A stretch of DNA of 64,000 nucleotides from Granulicella sibirica (GCF_004115155.1 NZ_RDSM01000001.1:868001-932000); one strand, 5' to 3'; counted from the first letter of the stretch, positions 26,753 to 36,081 are shown. The notes: generated by a model from the sequence alone, not told the origin. Made by a program: numbers and translations.

Positions 26753-26792
26753 AAGAAGGGCTGCCTGAACACTCAGGCAGCCCTTCTTCTTT
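26753..26792 (+). terminator. Strong intrinsic terminator of the TonB receptor gene
   Basis: A perfect 16-bp stem (AAGAAGGGCTGCCTGA and its complement) with a four-base ACAC loop, 18 bp after the stop, followed by CTTTG. The A-rich left edge also makes it usable from the opposite strand. Confidence 0.9.
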
Positions 26793-26898
26793 GTCATTGC
26801 TTCGTCTCCACCATCACCCCGAAGAGAACACGAAGGGACACAGGATTCCGCCTGGACGACCCAAAGCCGCCGGCGTCACACCCTCTGGTTACACTCGC

Positions 26899-27081
26899 CT
26901 ATTCTTCCGTTGCGGGAGTCCCATCCGGCAGGTGACCAGCGTGCAGGGATACCGTCTGCATCTCATCGCCAACGATCGTGGCGATGAGCACGCAATCCCT
27001 TCCATGCTGTGCGTTCTCAGCTTTGAAGTGCCAGGGTATGACATAAGCTTGAGCTTGTTCGGCGTGTGTAGGCTGATCCAT
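26899..27081 (-). CDS. Small protein of unknown function
   Basis: 60 aa from ATG at 27081. GGAGG sits five bases before the start, a better ribosome-binding site than most genes here have. The product is acidic with balanced composition (starts MDQPTHAEQ, ends GTPATEE), not the Arg/Pro-rich text of antisense frames. No domain was recognised. It stands between the TonB terminator and the GNAT gene, both sides carrying non-coding sequence. Confidence 0.55.
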   Translation of the reverse strand: MDQPTHAEQAQAYVIPWHFKAENAQHGRDCVLIATIVGDEMQTVSLHAGHLPDGTPATEE

Positions 27082-27244
27082 CGAATCCTCCGGAAACACT
27101 GTCAAAGTCCTGACTCGACAATGCCCCAGATCCACCGCGCGATCAATACAGCTTGAGTGTCAACGGAATAACACCACCGTCTCATGCAAGCATGGAACAG
27201 CTCAGTAAGCTGTGGTCTGAGACCTTTGTCGGAAGCAGAGAAAG

Positions 27245-27772
27245 CTACGGCTCAAGCGTCAGCCTGTAATGCGGATGCATAATGCCGTGGGCTCCCCAGG
27301 GTTCTTCATGCGTGAAGATAAAGCCAAGACGCAGTAGAAGTGCTTTCGAGGCCAGGTTCTGGGGTCCGTGCCCCGCAACAAACGTCCTGGTTGCCAGAGT
27401 CTCGCACGCATAGCCCATGACAGCTCGTGCCGCTTCCTCCCCAAGGCGCGCACTCCAGAACCTGCGGGCAATATGGACGCCGAATTCCAGCACGCCCTCC
27501 TCATCATGGAAGGGACGTAATCCGGAACATCCTGCAAACTCGCCGGTATCTCGAAGAAAGATTGGCCAGTACTGAAATCCAAGATGTTCCTGTCGAGCCA
27601 TCTCGGAAGCGAGTCGACTTCGGGTGCCGTCCTCTGTGTAGGGTCCGCCCATATGGCGCATCACTTCGGCATCCTGCCAAATCAGCGCTGCCCGAGCCTC
27701 GTCCTCTCGAGTCCAGTGCCGAAAGCCCAGCCGTGGTGAGGTCAGGAAATAAGACACCTGCGATTCCTCCAT
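27245..27772 (-). CDS. GNAT family N-acetyltransferase (RimJ/RimL type)
   Basis: 175 aa from ATG at 27772 (GAGGGG just upstream). Begins with the typical TSPRLGFRHWTREDE and contains the WPIFLRDTGEFAGCSGL beta strands and the acetyl-CoA loop region RRFWSARLGEEAARAV, then HGPQNLASKALLLRLGF. This matches acetyltransferase_3 proteins that modify ribosomal protein termini or small molecules. Substrate unknown. Neighbouring genes give no hint. Confidence 0.85.
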   Translation of the reverse strand: MEESQVSYFLTSPRLGFRHWTREDEARAALIWQDAEVMRHMGGPYTEDGTRSRLASEMARQEHLGFQYWPIFLRDTGEFAGCSGLRPFHDEEGVLEFGVHIARRFWSARLGEEAARAVMGYACETLATRTFVAGHGPQNLASKALLLRLGFIFTHEEPWGAHGIMHPHYRLTLEP

Positions 27773-28125
27773 TCGCCCCTCATCGAGGGGCCTCGGCACA
27801 ACGATAGTCGAGACCTCGCGCGGCCTTCGCGACGCTCTTGCTAGTCCCAATCTGGCAATCAGACGAGGCCCCGGGTCCATAAGCAGCAAGGAATGTCTCG
27901 AGCCGGTGCGACACAAAGAGAATTCTTGCCCAAGATCCAAAGAGCGGAGCATAATTCTGCCAACTTAGGCGCGCCCCCGTCTCGAGGCTCCACGCCGCAT
28001 CCTTGTCGCCCCGCTCGCACCATCGGCGACGCTGGCAGTCCCATCCCGGGTCGATCCAACCCTCCAGGCTGAACCGTCTCCGTGTGCACCCCGCTAAGAG
28101 CGGGCTGTTCCTCTGGAGTTCTCCC
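27773..28125. other. Intergenic region, no convincing gene
   Basis: About 350 bp between the GNAT gene and a possible small membrane protein. A minus-strand frame runs through it, but is Arg-rich without a start signal. A CCCGC-TAAGA-GCGGG hairpin (28090-28104) lies just before the small ORF at 28126. Confidence 0.4.
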
Positions 28126-28269
28126 ATGACCGACATGTTCTTTCCCTCAGTCCTCATCTTCGCCGCTATCTCGCTTGTCTTCGCGCTCCTCCCGCAATAC
28201 GACTCCTGCACCCACCTTCTCTGTCGACTCCGCAAAAGCCTTTCGGATCGTCTGCATAAACACGCCTGA
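28126..28269 (+). CDS. Possible small single-pass membrane protein
   Basis: 47 aa. GGAG is seven bases before the ATG. Residues about 5-22 form one hydrophobic helix (SVLIFAAISLVFALL) followed by a basic end (LRKSLSDRLHKHA), the positive-inside layout of small inner-membrane proteins. No family was recognised. A short GC hairpin precedes it. The VWFA-related gene follows 92 bp on. Confidence 0.4.
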   Translation: MTDMFFPSVLIFAAISLVFALLPQYDSCTHLLCRLRKSLSDRLHKHA

Positions 28270-28361
28270 CCCCTCACCGATCCTCCCCTGTCAGGTTCAG
28301 ACACGTCAGCCAACGAGAACCTTCGTCCAATCGAATAGCATTCCAGCAAGCAGCGCGTTCG

Positions 28362-29612
28362 ATGAAGCCTTTTCTGCTTAGCCTCGCTGTCCTCGCATCC
28401 TGTTCCCTCGGCGCGCAAGTGCCCTCAAGCCAGAAGCCGCTCACCGCAACGTCCACCCTGGTCCTGGTTCCGGCACTCGTTCACGACAAGGCTGGGGAGC
28501 CGGTGTACATGCTTTCGGCCTCGGATTTCCTTCTGACGGACAACGGACAGCCCCAGGCGTTGCGGGTTGAGGACGATGCAGGAAACGAGCCTCTGGCGGT
28601 CGTGATCGACTTGGAAGTGGGCGGAGCCGGCACGCGGGAGTACGACAAGCTCGGCGCGCTCATCCCTATGCTCGAGGCCCTCGTCGGCGGCGTCCAGCAT
28701 CGCGTCGCGGTCGTCGGCTTCGACAGCGAACCTACCCTAGTCCAACCGTTTACCGCAAAAATCGACTCGGCGAAAGATGCGATCCTCTCTCTTCAGCCCG
28801 GATGCACGCGGCAGAATCACTTCAGCAACTGCGAGGGTCCGGACCCGGTCCATGACGCGAGCCTCGGCGATAATGGCGCAGCCATCCTCGACAGCGTCGC
28901 GTTTTCCGTGAGCCTGTTACGAGCCCAGCCTGCACGCTACAGGCGCGTCATCCTCCTGATCTCGGAGACAGCGGACCGTGGAAGCAAGGTCACTCTGGAC
29001 GACGCGGTCAGGGCCATTAGCGATACGAACACGTCGATCTACAGCATCGGCTTTTCGACGGCGAAGTCCGAGGCGGCACACTACGCCCACCAGCAACTTC
29101 CAACAGGTCCCGGTACACCCGCGCAGGCGGCGGATGAAAGCCGGACGATGCCGCCAGGTGGGGTAGAACTGTTTGATCGGGCCAATCACATCCCGAATCC
29201 TCCCACCGGATGCATGGGCAAGATCCCCGAGCAGCAACTAACCGACGACCCGGATCAGAATCTCGGCCGCCTCTCCCGTCTCTACGATTGCATGGGGCAG
29301 CTTATGCCTCCGCTTCTGGTTGCCCGGGTAGCCGCCATCGCCGCGAGCAACGGGCTGAAGCGGAACGCCCCCGAAACCGTGGCCAGGCTCACCGGAGGCG
29401 AATACTTCAAACTCACCAATGCGAAGAGCCTGGAACGCAGCCTGTCCGTCATCACGAATCACTTGCCCAATCGATACATGCTGAGCTTCCAGCCTGTCTC
29501 TCCTCAGGCCGGTCTACACCACCTGAGTGTCAAGCTAATCGATCGCCCAGGTCTGATCGTGCAGGCGCGAACGACCTACTGGTCTGACGATGGGAACGCG
29601 GAAGCGAAGTAG
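28362..29612 (+). CDS. Secreted VWFA-related protein, acidobacterial type
   Basis: 416 aa with a signal peptide (1-18). The order of elements fits the VWFA-related proteins common in Acidobacteria: an N-terminal strand region (TLVLVPALVHDKAGEPV, SASDFLLTDNGQPQ), then a VWA-like fold. The metal-ion site DxSxS is not conserved: the first strand reads VVIDLEVGG. The end (RYMLSFQPVSPQAGLHHLSVKL) is also family-typical. Probably secreted to the periplasm or outside; a metal-independent adhesive or structural role is inferred. Confidence 0.75.
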   Translation: MKPFLLSLAVLASCSLGAQVPSSQKPLTATSTLVLVPALVHDKAGEPVYMLSASDFLLTDNGQPQALRVEDDAGNEPLAVVIDLEVGGAGTREYDKLGALIPMLEALVGGVQHRVAVVGFDSEPTLVQPFTAKIDSAKDAILSLQPGCTRQNHFSNCEGPDPVHDASLGDNGAAILDSVAFSVSLLRAQPARYRRVILLISETADRGSKVTLDDAVRAISDTNTSIYSIGFSTAKSEAAHYAHQQLPTGPGTPAQAADESRTMPPGGVELFDRANHIPNPPTGCMGKIPEQQLTDDPDQNLGRLSRLYDCMGQLMPPLLVARVAAIAASNGLKRNAPETVARLTGGEYFKLTNAKSLERSLSVITNHLPNRYMLSFQPVSPQAGLHHLSVKLIDRPGLIVQARTTYWSDDGNAEAK

Positions 29613-29677
29613 AAGGGCTGTCGGTTGGCTCGGCTAGTGAAAGACCACTTTCGCCATCTGAGCCGCGTTAACCAGCA

Positions 29678-30931
29678 TCATCCCTGCTCAAACAACCCTT
29701 CCCGTGGATCCTCCGGGTTCAGCCGTGCCAGCTCCCGCAGAATCTCTTTCGACCGCTCGTCCTGCACCTTCGGCACCACGATCTTCACTTCGACGATCTG
29801 GTCCCCGCGCACACCCTCCCGCGCCGCCGACGGCACGCCCTTCTCGCGCAGCCTGAGCTTCTGCCCTGTCTGCGTCCCCTGCGGAATCTTCAACTGCGTC
29901 CGCCCATCGATCGTCGGCACATCGATCTTCGCGCCCAGCGCCGCCTCGACCACGGTCACCGGCACCGTCACGTAAACGTCGTCCACGGTCCGCGTAAACA
30001 CAGGATGCGATCCCGTCTTGATAATCAGGAAGAGATCCCCCGCCTGCCCGCCATCCACACCCGCATTGCCTTTACCCGCTAACCGAATCCTCTGTCCATC
30101 GCGCGTCCCGGCCTTGATGCGAAACTCCAGCGGGTCTTTCCGCGTAACGACGCCCTGTCCATGGCACGTCCCGCATGGATGATCCGCCCTCCCCGTCCCG
30201 CCGCAGCGTGGGCACTGGATATTGAACTTCATCCTCCCGCCCATCTGCGTCACCTGCCCTGTGCCCTTGCACTCCGGACACTCCCCGCTTCCGCCCGTCG
30301 TCGTCCGTCCCTTGCACGTCGGGCAAGTATCCTGCCGCGTGATCTCAAGCTTCGCGACACCTCCGCGCACCGCCGTCCAGAAGTCCACACTTACCTGGTA
30401 CTCAAGATCCGTCCCCGGCTGCGGCCCGCGCGACGAACCCTTCTGCCCGTGGCTGTTGAAGATCCCGCTGAACACATCCCGGAAGCTTCCGCCAAACCCG
30501 CCGCCAGCGGGTTCCTGTGCCTTCCCGCGTCCCGCCTGAAAGTCAGAGAAATCAAACCCGCCAAAGTCGAACGGAACCTCCTGCCCACCGCGCGCACCGC
30601 CTCCACTCGGACGATACCCACCGGGCCCAAACGGATTCCCTCCGCCGAACGGACTTCCACCCCCACTCCGCGCCGCAGCCTCGGCCGCAGCCGCATCGAT
30701 GTTGTCCGAATAGAACCCGAACTGGTCGAACACCTTCCGCTTCTTCTCATCGCTGAGAACGTCGTTCGCCTCGGAGATCTCCTTGAACTTCTCCTCCGCC
30801 TTCTTATCATTCGGATTTACGTCCGGATGGTACTTCCGCGCGAGCTTCCGGAAAGCCTTCCGGATCTCATCCTGCGTCGCCGTCTTCTTCACGCCAAGCG
30901 TGCCGTAATAGTCCTTCGTCTGAGTCGCCAT
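29678..30931 (-). CDS. dnaJ: Chaperone DnaJ
   Basis: 417 aa, a type I DnaJ. J domain at about 7-75 with HPD at 35-37, Gly/Phe-rich region (about 88-150), four zinc-binding CxxC repeats ([30 protein letters not shown]) and the C-terminal substrate domains. It stimulates the ATPase of DnaK and delivers substrates. It is the last gene of a minus-strand run that begins with dnaK at 35093, with 18 bp between it and the HigA-like gene. GrpE is not in the window. Confidence 0.95.
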   Translation of the reverse strand: MATQTKDYYGTLGVKKTATQDEIRKAFRKLARKYHPDVNPNDKKAEEKFKEISEANDVLSDEKKRKVFDQFGFYSDNIDAAAAEAAARSGGGSPFGGGNPFGPGGYRPSGGGARGGQEVPFDFGGFDFSDFQAGRGKAQEPAGGGFGGSFRDVFSGIFNSHGQKGSSRGPQPGTDLEYQVSVDFWTAVRGGVAKLEITRQDTCPTCKGRTTTGGSGECPECKGTGQVTQMGGRMKFNIQCPRCGGTGRADHPCGTCHGQGVVTRKDPLEFRIKAGTRDGQRIRLAGKGNAGVDGGQAGDLFLIIKTGSHPVFTRTVDDVYVTVPVTVVEAALGAKIDVPTIDGRTQLKIPQGTQTGQKLRLREKGVPSAAREGVRGDQIVEVKIVVPKVQDERSKEILRELARLNPEDPREGLFEQG

Positions 30932-30949
30932 CGCCTTGCCTGTCTCCCG

Positions 30950-31258
30950 CTATGCCCTGCGCTGTACTTCCTTCTTGATCTGCGCGAGCGACCCGTGCTC
31001 TACCTGGGCAAGCTCGTATGCCTTCTGCAGATCCATCCACATCTCCGCCGTCGTCTCGAAGTAAACCGAAAGCCGAAACGCCGTATCCGCCGTAATCCCG
31101 CGCCGCTCCCGGATAATCTCCGAGATCCTCGTCGCCGGAACCCGCAGCGCCAGCGCCAGCGCATTCGCGCTCAACGCGTCAGGCGCCATATATCTCTCCC
31201 GAAGAACCTCTCCCGGATGCAGCAGGGACTTTCGCTTCGGACTTCGACCAATCGCCAT
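30950..31258 (-). CDS. HigA family antitoxin-like transcriptional regulator, orphan
   Basis: 102 aa. The sequence LLHPGEVLRERYMAPDALSANALALALRVP is that of the HigA XRE helix-turn-helix, continuing RISEIIRERRGITADTAFRLSVYFETTAEMWMDLQ. HigA binds its own promoter and the HigB toxin. No HigB-like ORF (about 90 aa, RelE fold) is adjacent on either side. It lies 18 bp before dnaJ, so it may be co-transcribed with it. Promoter-binding regulation of dnaJ is possible but unproven. Confidence 0.85.
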   Translation of the reverse strand: MAIGRSPKRKSLLHPGEVLRERYMAPDALSANALALALRVPATRISEIIRERRGITADTAFRLSVYFETTAEMWMDLQKAYELAQVEHGSLAQIKKEVQRRA

Positions 31259-31337
31259 CGTTCTCTCCTGGCTAACTCAACTCAACCACAATCAGCCGAG
31301 CCTAGCACGTTGTACGCACAGCATCCAACGCCTAACG

Positions 31338-32129
31338 CTACTCCGCCTGGCACACCGGGCACCAGAAAAGATTCCTCCCCCCCATCACCTTCGTCATGAC
31401 CTTTGTCCCACAAATGAAACAAGGGCGTCCCTGCCGCCGGTACACATAGTGCGCTTCCTCGTTCAACGCCGGCCCTTTCTTATGCGGCCGATCCGCCGGC
31501 TTCGTCGTCACAATCCGCCGGTCTTCCATCGCATCCCGCATCAGCTTGCCCGAGTCCTTCCAGATCCGCTTCAGCTTCGCCGCATCCACCTCGTTACCCG
31601 CGCGAAACGGACTCAGCCTTGCCCGAAACAGAAGCTCCGCTCTAAAGATGTTTCCCAGCCCGGAAAAGATCTCCTGGTCCATCAGCAGCAGACCGATAGG
31701 GGTCTTCCGCTTGGCAATCCTCTCGTAAGCCCGCTTCGGATCGTCCCCGTTCAGAGGATCCGGCCCAAGCCGTTCCCGCAGTGCATTCCACTTCTCCGTC
31801 GTCCAGACGCTGCAGTCCGTAGGCCCCCGCAGCTCGAGCCAGTCATTCGGAGTCGAGATCCGCAGCCGCAACGCACCGCGCATCTCCGGAGCCTTGCCCG
31901 TCCCCTCGGTGAAGTCCCCATAGAGACCCATGTGTACGTGGAGTACCCGGTCCGGCCCAAAGTCATACCCAAGATGCTTCCCGACAGCCGTAACGCGCTT
32001 CAGCACCTTGCGATCGAGCAGCACCGCATCCTCGAAGCGCCCATTCGGCCCTTCGACGCGTACCTTCTTCCCACCAAAGGCCGTGTTATGCATCTCCGCC
32101 CAGCGATGCAGCTCATTTCCTTCCGGCAC
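31338..32129 (-). CDS. Fpg/Nei family DNA glycosylase
   Basis: 263 aa. The start was set at GTG 32129 because it gives Met-Pro-Glu-Gly, and the family needs proline as the new N-terminus for catalysis; the TTG nine bases upstream would add three residues in front. PEGNELHRW resembles Nei (endonuclease VIII) more than MutM. Further features are the H2TH helix region SGLGNIFRAELLF and a C-terminal zinc finger CFIC...CPVC. The enzyme excises oxidised bases and cuts the AP site. Confidence 0.85.
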   Translation of the reverse strand: MPEGNELHRWAEMHNTAFGGKKVRVEGPNGRFEDAVLLDRKVLKRVTAVGKHLGYDFGPDRVLHVHMGLYGDFTEGTGKAPEMRGALRLRISTPNDWLELRGPTDCSVWTTEKWNALRERLGPDPLNGDDPKRAYERIAKRKTPIGLLLMDQEIFSGLGNIFRAELLFRARLSPFRAGNEVDAAKLKRIWKDSGKLMRDAMEDRRIVTTKPADRPHKKGPALNEEAHYVYRRQGRPCFICGTKVMTKVMGGRNLFWCPVCQAE

Positions 32130-32155
32130 AGATCCCAACCTCTCTGATCGAAAAC

Positions 32156-32779
32156 CTAGGACGAAGAGACGATCAGGTTCTGCTCCGGAGCCTTCTTTCG
32201 CGTCCTGCGCGCAATCCGTCCACCGGACTCGATCTCATACTTGTAGTGATCGATGATCCGGTCCGGCGTCCACAGAGCCCAGTGATTCGCGTTCTTGCCG
32301 TGCATCCTCGAAATCTGCAACTCATCCATCTGCCGCATCAACCGCCGCAGGTCCGTGTAGTGATCGATAAAAGCGCTGTCCTCGTCCTCGATCAAAGGCC
32401 GCATATCGACATACACCGGTTGAGCCCACTCATAGAAGGTGTGCCAGACGTCGTACACCTCGAGATGCCCCTTCTTCACCAGCAGCCCAATGTGATCGTA
32501 GAAGTCCAACACCTCGAGCGCACTGACCGGCGGAACATCCCGATCCAGTTCAGCAAGCTCTTCATTGACCAGCCGGTCGACCGCCAGTCTCTTCCGCGCC
32601 GCTCGAAAAGCCTCGCCGTGAAACACCGTAAGCTGTTTTTCAAGATTCGAGACCGACCGGTACTCCCGCTCCTGACGCAGTTGCAGGGCCGCATAACCGA
32701 TCGCCCCTGCACTCGTCAGCACAAGAATTGTCGTTGAGATCGCCTGGAGCTCATTCCAGTCGATCACCTTGAGATACAT
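32156..32779 (-). CDS. DUF4760-like protein with one membrane segment
   Basis: 207 aa from ATG at 32779, with GGAA seven bases upstream. One N-terminal membrane helix (about 12-35), then a helical cytoplasmic domain with DFYDHIGLLVKKGHLEVYDVWHTFYEW, as in DUF4760 proteins. Function unknown. The ATG lies two bases after the stop of the gene upstream, suggesting translational coupling. It precedes the Nei-like gene by 26 bp. Confidence 0.7.
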   Translation of the reverse strand: MYLKVIDWNELQAISTTILVLTSAGAIGYAALQLRQEREYRSVSNLEKQLTVFHGEAFRAARKRLAVDRLVNEELAELDRDVPPVSALEVLDFYDHIGLLVKKGHLEVYDVWHTFYEWAQPVYVDMRPLIEDEDSAFIDHYTDLRRLMRQMDELQISRMHGKNANHWALWTPDRIIDHYKYEIESGGRIARRTRKKAPEQNLIVSSS

Positions 32780-32781
32780 CG

Positions 32782-33015
32782 CTAGTTCCAAACCTGCCGT
32801 GCATCAATCGCTTCCACAGAAAACGTCTGGTCCGGCTCCATGCGCTGCATCTTTTGTACGAACTCCAAAGCTTCCTCCCGCGTGTCAAATAGCACGCGGT
32901 TATACAGTTGCCCTGCCCTGACCTGGTCGCATTTCCACATGGTATCGCCCATCGTTAAACCCCCAGTGATCCAATTGAATTCCAAATAGCTGTCGTCTTT
33001 GCTTCCCCTTGGCAT
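32782..33015 (-). CDS. Small protein of unknown function
   Basis: 77 aa from ATG at 33015, with GGGA upstream. The longer frame to 33108 runs through palindromic intergenic DNA and is not supported. The product is mixed charged (FDTREEALEFVQKMQRMEPDQTF) and resembles small hypothetical proteins that precede DUF4760 genes, but no domain was recognised. It ends two bases before the next gene. Confidence 0.6.
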   Translation of the reverse strand: MPRGSKDDSYLEFNWITGGLTMGDTMWKCDQVRAGQLYNRVLFDTREEALEFVQKMQRMEPDQTFSVEAIDARQVWN

Positions 33016-33033
33016 TGAAATATCCCGCATCCC

Positions 33034-33101
33034 TATACGACGCCCTTTTGGCCCTGAGCGCCGTATAAAGTGTGAGGGGCACCCCTTTAGGAACGCCCCT
33101 C
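33034..33101 (-). terminator. Pair of hairpins after dnaK
   Basis: Downstream of the dnaK stop (33168) on the minus strand. First hairpin: GAGGGGC (33074-33080) with GCCCCTC (33095-33101), then CACTTTATA follows. Second: TATACGACGC (33034-33043) with GCGCCGTATA (33058-33067), one mismatch. Together they could end dnaK transcription before the small-protein genes, although the tails are not strongly T-rich. Confidence 0.45.
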
Positions 33102-33167
33102 GGAACATGGATGCAAGTACGTCAGCGAAGGACGATCGGTTCTGCTCTACGATCGGACCGATTCGTC

Positions 33168-35093
33168 TTACTTATGATCGACATCCACGTACTCGGCATC
33201 TATAACACCTTCGTCCTTCTTCGCTTCCTCATTGGTACCGTGATCCGTCGTGCCGCCTGCAGCCGTTCCGCCATCCGTCGGGGCCGAAGCACCCGCCTTG
33301 TACATCGCCTCGGCCAGCTTGTGGCTTGCCGTGGTCAGCCTCTCCTTCGACGCGTTCAACTCGCTCGCCGAAGGCGATCCAGCCAGCACCGACTTCGCGT
33401 CCGCAAGCGCACTCTCCACCTCGCTCTTGTCCGACGAATCAACCTTGTCGCCGCCATCCTTGATCATCTTCTCGACGCTGTACACCATCGAGTCGAGCCC
33501 GTTGCGCGCTTCAACCGCATCACGCTGTTCCTTGTCTTCCGCGGCATGAGCTTCGGCATCCTTCGCCATGCGCTCAACCTCTTCCTTGCTTAGACCCGAA
33601 GAGCTGGTGATAGTTATCTTCTGGTCCTTGCCCGTCGCGTTGTCCTTCGCCGTCACGTTCAGAATGCCGTTCGCGTCGATATCGAAGGTCACCTCGATCT
33701 GCGGAACGCCACGCGGAGCCGTCGGAATCCCGCTCAGCTTGAACTTGCCCAGCGTGCGGTTCTGCGACGCCATCGGCCGTTCGCCCTGAAGCACATGCAC
33801 CTCAACTTCGGTCTGGTTATCGGCAGCCGTCGAAAACGTTTCAGTCTTCTTGGTCGGGATGGTCGTGTTGCGCGTGATCATTCCCGTCGCGACACCGCCC
33901 ATCGTCTCAATCGAAAGCGTCAGCGGAGTGACATCGAGCAGAAGCAAATCCTTCACTTCGCCCGCAAGCACACCAGCCTGAACCGCGGCTCCAATCGCCA
34001 CAACCTCATCCGGGTTCACACCCTTATGCGGCTCTTTGCCGAAAAGCTCCTTCACCAGTTGCTGGATCTTCGGCATACGCGTCTGACCACCAACCAGCAC
34101 GACCTCGTCGATCTTGCTTGCATCGACACCGGCATCCTTCATCGCCTGCTTCGACGGTCCGATCGACCGCTGCAGCAGATCGTCCACCAGCGACTCCAGC
34201 TTCGCGCGAGTAAGGTTCCGGACAAGGTGCTTCGGTCCGGTCGCATCGGCAGTAATGAAGGGGAGGTTGATCTCCGACTCTTGCGCTGTCGAAAGCTCGA
34301 TCTTCGCCTTCTCCGCCGCATCCTTCAAACGCTGCAACGCCATCTCGTTGCCCTTCGCATGGAGATCAAGCCCGGTATCGGCCTTGAACTCACCGATGAG
34401 CCAATCCACAATTCGCTGGTCGAGGTTATCGCCGCCAAGGTGTGTATCGCCGTTGGTCGACTTCACTTCGATCACGCCTTCGCCAACCTCAAGGATCGAG
34501 ATATCGAACGTTCCGCCGCCGAAGTCGTACACGGCGATCGTCTCGTCCTTCTTCTTATCCAGCCCGTACGCCAGCGCAGCCGCAGTCGGCTCGTTGACGA
34601 TACGCTTCACATCCAGCCCGGCAATCTTGCCCGCATCCTTCGTCGCCTGGCGCTGCGCATCGTTGAAGTAAGCCGGAACCGTGATGACCGCCTCGGTCAC
34701 CGACGTGCCGAGATAGTCCTCGGCAGCCTTCTTCAGCTTCTGAAGGATCATCGCCGACACCTCAGGCGCCGTGAACTCCTTACCCTGTGCCAGCACGCCG
34801 ACGTTATCGCCCTTCGAAACGACCTTATACGGCACCATCTTCAGCTCGTCGCCGACTTCGTTCATCCGGCGGCCCATGAAGCGCTTGATCGAGTAAACGG
34901 TGTTCTCAGGGTTCGTAATCGCCTGGCGCTTCGCAACCTGACCCACCAAACGCTCGCCGCTCTTCGTGAACGCAACGATCGACGGGGTCGTCCGTCCGCC
35001 TTCCTCGTTCGCAATCACCTTCGGCTCGCCGCCTTCCATCACGGCAACGCAGGAGTTCGTGGTCCCGAGGTCAATCCCAATAATCTTTGCCAT
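33168..35093 (-). CDS. dnaK: Chaperone DnaK (Hsp70)
   Basis: 641 aa, normal DnaK length. ATPase domain from [18 protein letters not shown] through [12 protein letters not shown] and [12 protein letters not shown], then linker [21 protein letters not shown] and the substrate-binding domain and helical lid. The C-terminus is Gly/Asp-rich, ending in an acidic EYVDVDHK. It folds and refolds cytosolic proteins with DnaJ and GrpE. It is the first gene of the minus-strand run that ends in dnaJ. A promoter lies at 35156-35184. Confidence 0.97.
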   Translation of the reverse strand: MAKIIGIDLGTTNSCVAVMEGGEPKVIANEEGGRTTPSIVAFTKSGERLVGQVAKRQAITNPENTVYSIKRFMGRRMNEVGDELKMVPYKVVSKGDNVGVLAQGKEFTAPEVSAMILQKLKKAAEDYLGTSVTEAVITVPAYFNDAQRQATKDAGKIAGLDVKRIVNEPTAAALAYGLDKKKDETIAVYDFGGGTFDISILEVGEGVIEVKSTNGDTHLGGDNLDQRIVDWLIGEFKADTGLDLHAKGNEMALQRLKDAAEKAKIELSTAQESEINLPFITADATGPKHLVRNLTRAKLESLVDDLLQRSIGPSKQAMKDAGVDASKIDEVVLVGGQTRMPKIQQLVKELFGKEPHKGVNPDEVVAIGAAVQAGVLAGEVKDLLLLDVTPLTLSIETMGGVATGMITRNTTIPTKKTETFSTAADNQTEVEVHVLQGERPMASQNRTLGKFKLSGIPTAPRGVPQIEVTFDIDANGILNVTAKDNATGKDQKITITSSSGLSKEEVERMAKDAEAHAAEDKEQRDAVEARNGLDSMVYSVEKMIKDGGDKVDSSDKSEVESALADAKSVLAGSPSASELNASKERLTTASHKLAEAMYKAGASAPTDGGTAAGGTTDHGTNEEAKKDEGVIDAEYVDVDHK

Positions 35094-35155
35094 CTGTGCT
35101 TCTCCCTTGAAAAATCGTCATCCGGGGATCGCCCGGGTCTTTCTCTCACTTCTCA

Positions 35156-35184
35156 ATCTTCACATGTGAGTGAGTTACTGTCAA
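35156..35184 (-). promoter_or_regulatory. Putative dnaK promoter with palindromic operator
   Basis: On the minus strand: -35 TTGACA (35184-35179), 17-bp spacer, weak -10 GAAGAT (35161-35156). The perfect 10-bp palindrome TCACATGTGA (35160-35169) overlaps spacer and -10, where a repressor would block RNA polymerase. It is not a canonical HAIR (CTTGAGT-N7-ACTCAAG) or CIRCE box, though the flank has ACTCA and TGAG half-sites. Confidence 0.45.
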
Positions 35185-35286
35185 CTTCCCTGCTTCACTC
35201 TTATCTATAGATGCATTTCCTCGCCAAACGTCGCATATCCTACCGCCCTGGGGAACCAACTCCACGACGCTCCCGTACGATCAGCC

Positions 35287-36081
35287 ATGCCGCTCGTCCA
35301 CCGCGCTCTGCTCCTGGCCACCCTCGCCGTCCCGCTCAGCGCCGTCGCGCAACAAGCCCCGGTCCAGCCCCGCGACCTCCTCCAGCAGGCCCTCGCCGCT
35401 GCCCCCGAAGACAAGATCGCCCTCACCCGCTTCACCTACTTCGACCTCGATCACACCCAGAACCGAAACGAGAAGGGGAAGCTGTTCGTCGACTCCACCA
35501 CCCTTTACGAAGACACCTACATCGCCGACCTCCCCTATAAACGCGTCGTCGAGCGCAACGGAAAGCCCCTCGCCGGGTCCGACGTCGCGAAAGAGCAGGC
35601 CCGCTACGACCAGGCCGTCGCCGAACGCAAAGGTCTCGACGCCAAGGCCCGCGCCGACCTTCTCCGCATCCACCTCGTCGAGGCCGGCATCAACCTCCCC
35701 GACCTCCTCACCCCCGCCTACCGCCTCACCGAACTCCGCCAGGAGTCCCTCGATGGATACCCCACCCACGTCCTCGAAGCCACTCCCACCGTCCCCGCCG
35801 CCACCCGCCGCTATGACCTGTGGGTCAGCGAAACCAGTCCCGCCATCCTCCGCCTCACCTTCGACGTCCTTACCGACGAGGCCCAGATGCTTCACGGCAG
35901 CCACGCCCAGAAGGACTTCCAGATCATCGATGGAGTGCCCGTCCCCACCCATAGCGCCGTCCACTTCTTCTACCCGGACAAGGGCAAAACCATCACCGTC
36001 GACGTCGAGCACACCTACACCCGCTACCGCCGCTTCACCGCCACCACCCGCATCCTCTCCACCGCCGAGCCTCCGCAATGA
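35287..36081 (+). CDS. Secreted outer-membrane-lipoprotein-sorting-like protein
   Basis: 264 aa from ATG at 35287, which opens a signal peptide (1-19, ending AVAQQ). The frame upstream to 35170 would cover the dnaK promoter. The mature part is beta-rich with a charged N-terminal half (TRFTYFDLDHTQNRNEKG) and repeated beta strands (YPTHVLEATPTVP, DYFQIIDGVPVPTH-like), the look of LolA-fold or DUF-type periplasmic proteins, but no family is certain. Divergent from dnaK. A potential chaperone-linked envelope role is only suggested by position. Confidence 0.65.
   Translation: MPLVHRALLLATLAVPLSAVAQQAPVQPRDLLQQALAAAPEDKIALTRFTYFDLDHTQNRNEKGKLFVDSTTLYEDTYIADLPYKRVVERNGKPLAGSDVAKEQARYDQAVAERKGLDAKARADLLRIHLVEAGINLPDLLTPAYRLTELRQESLDGYPTHVLEATPTVPAATRRYDLWVSETSPAILRLTFDVLTDEAQMLHGSHAQKDFQIIDGVPVPTHSAVHFFYPDKGKTITVDVEHTYTRYRRFTATTRILSTAEPPQ

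Noticed and set aside
27960..28130. Possible riboswitch before the small membrane ORF
   Set aside because: GC hairpins are present, but no conserved core of the ydaO, M-box, GEMM or other classes could be recognised.
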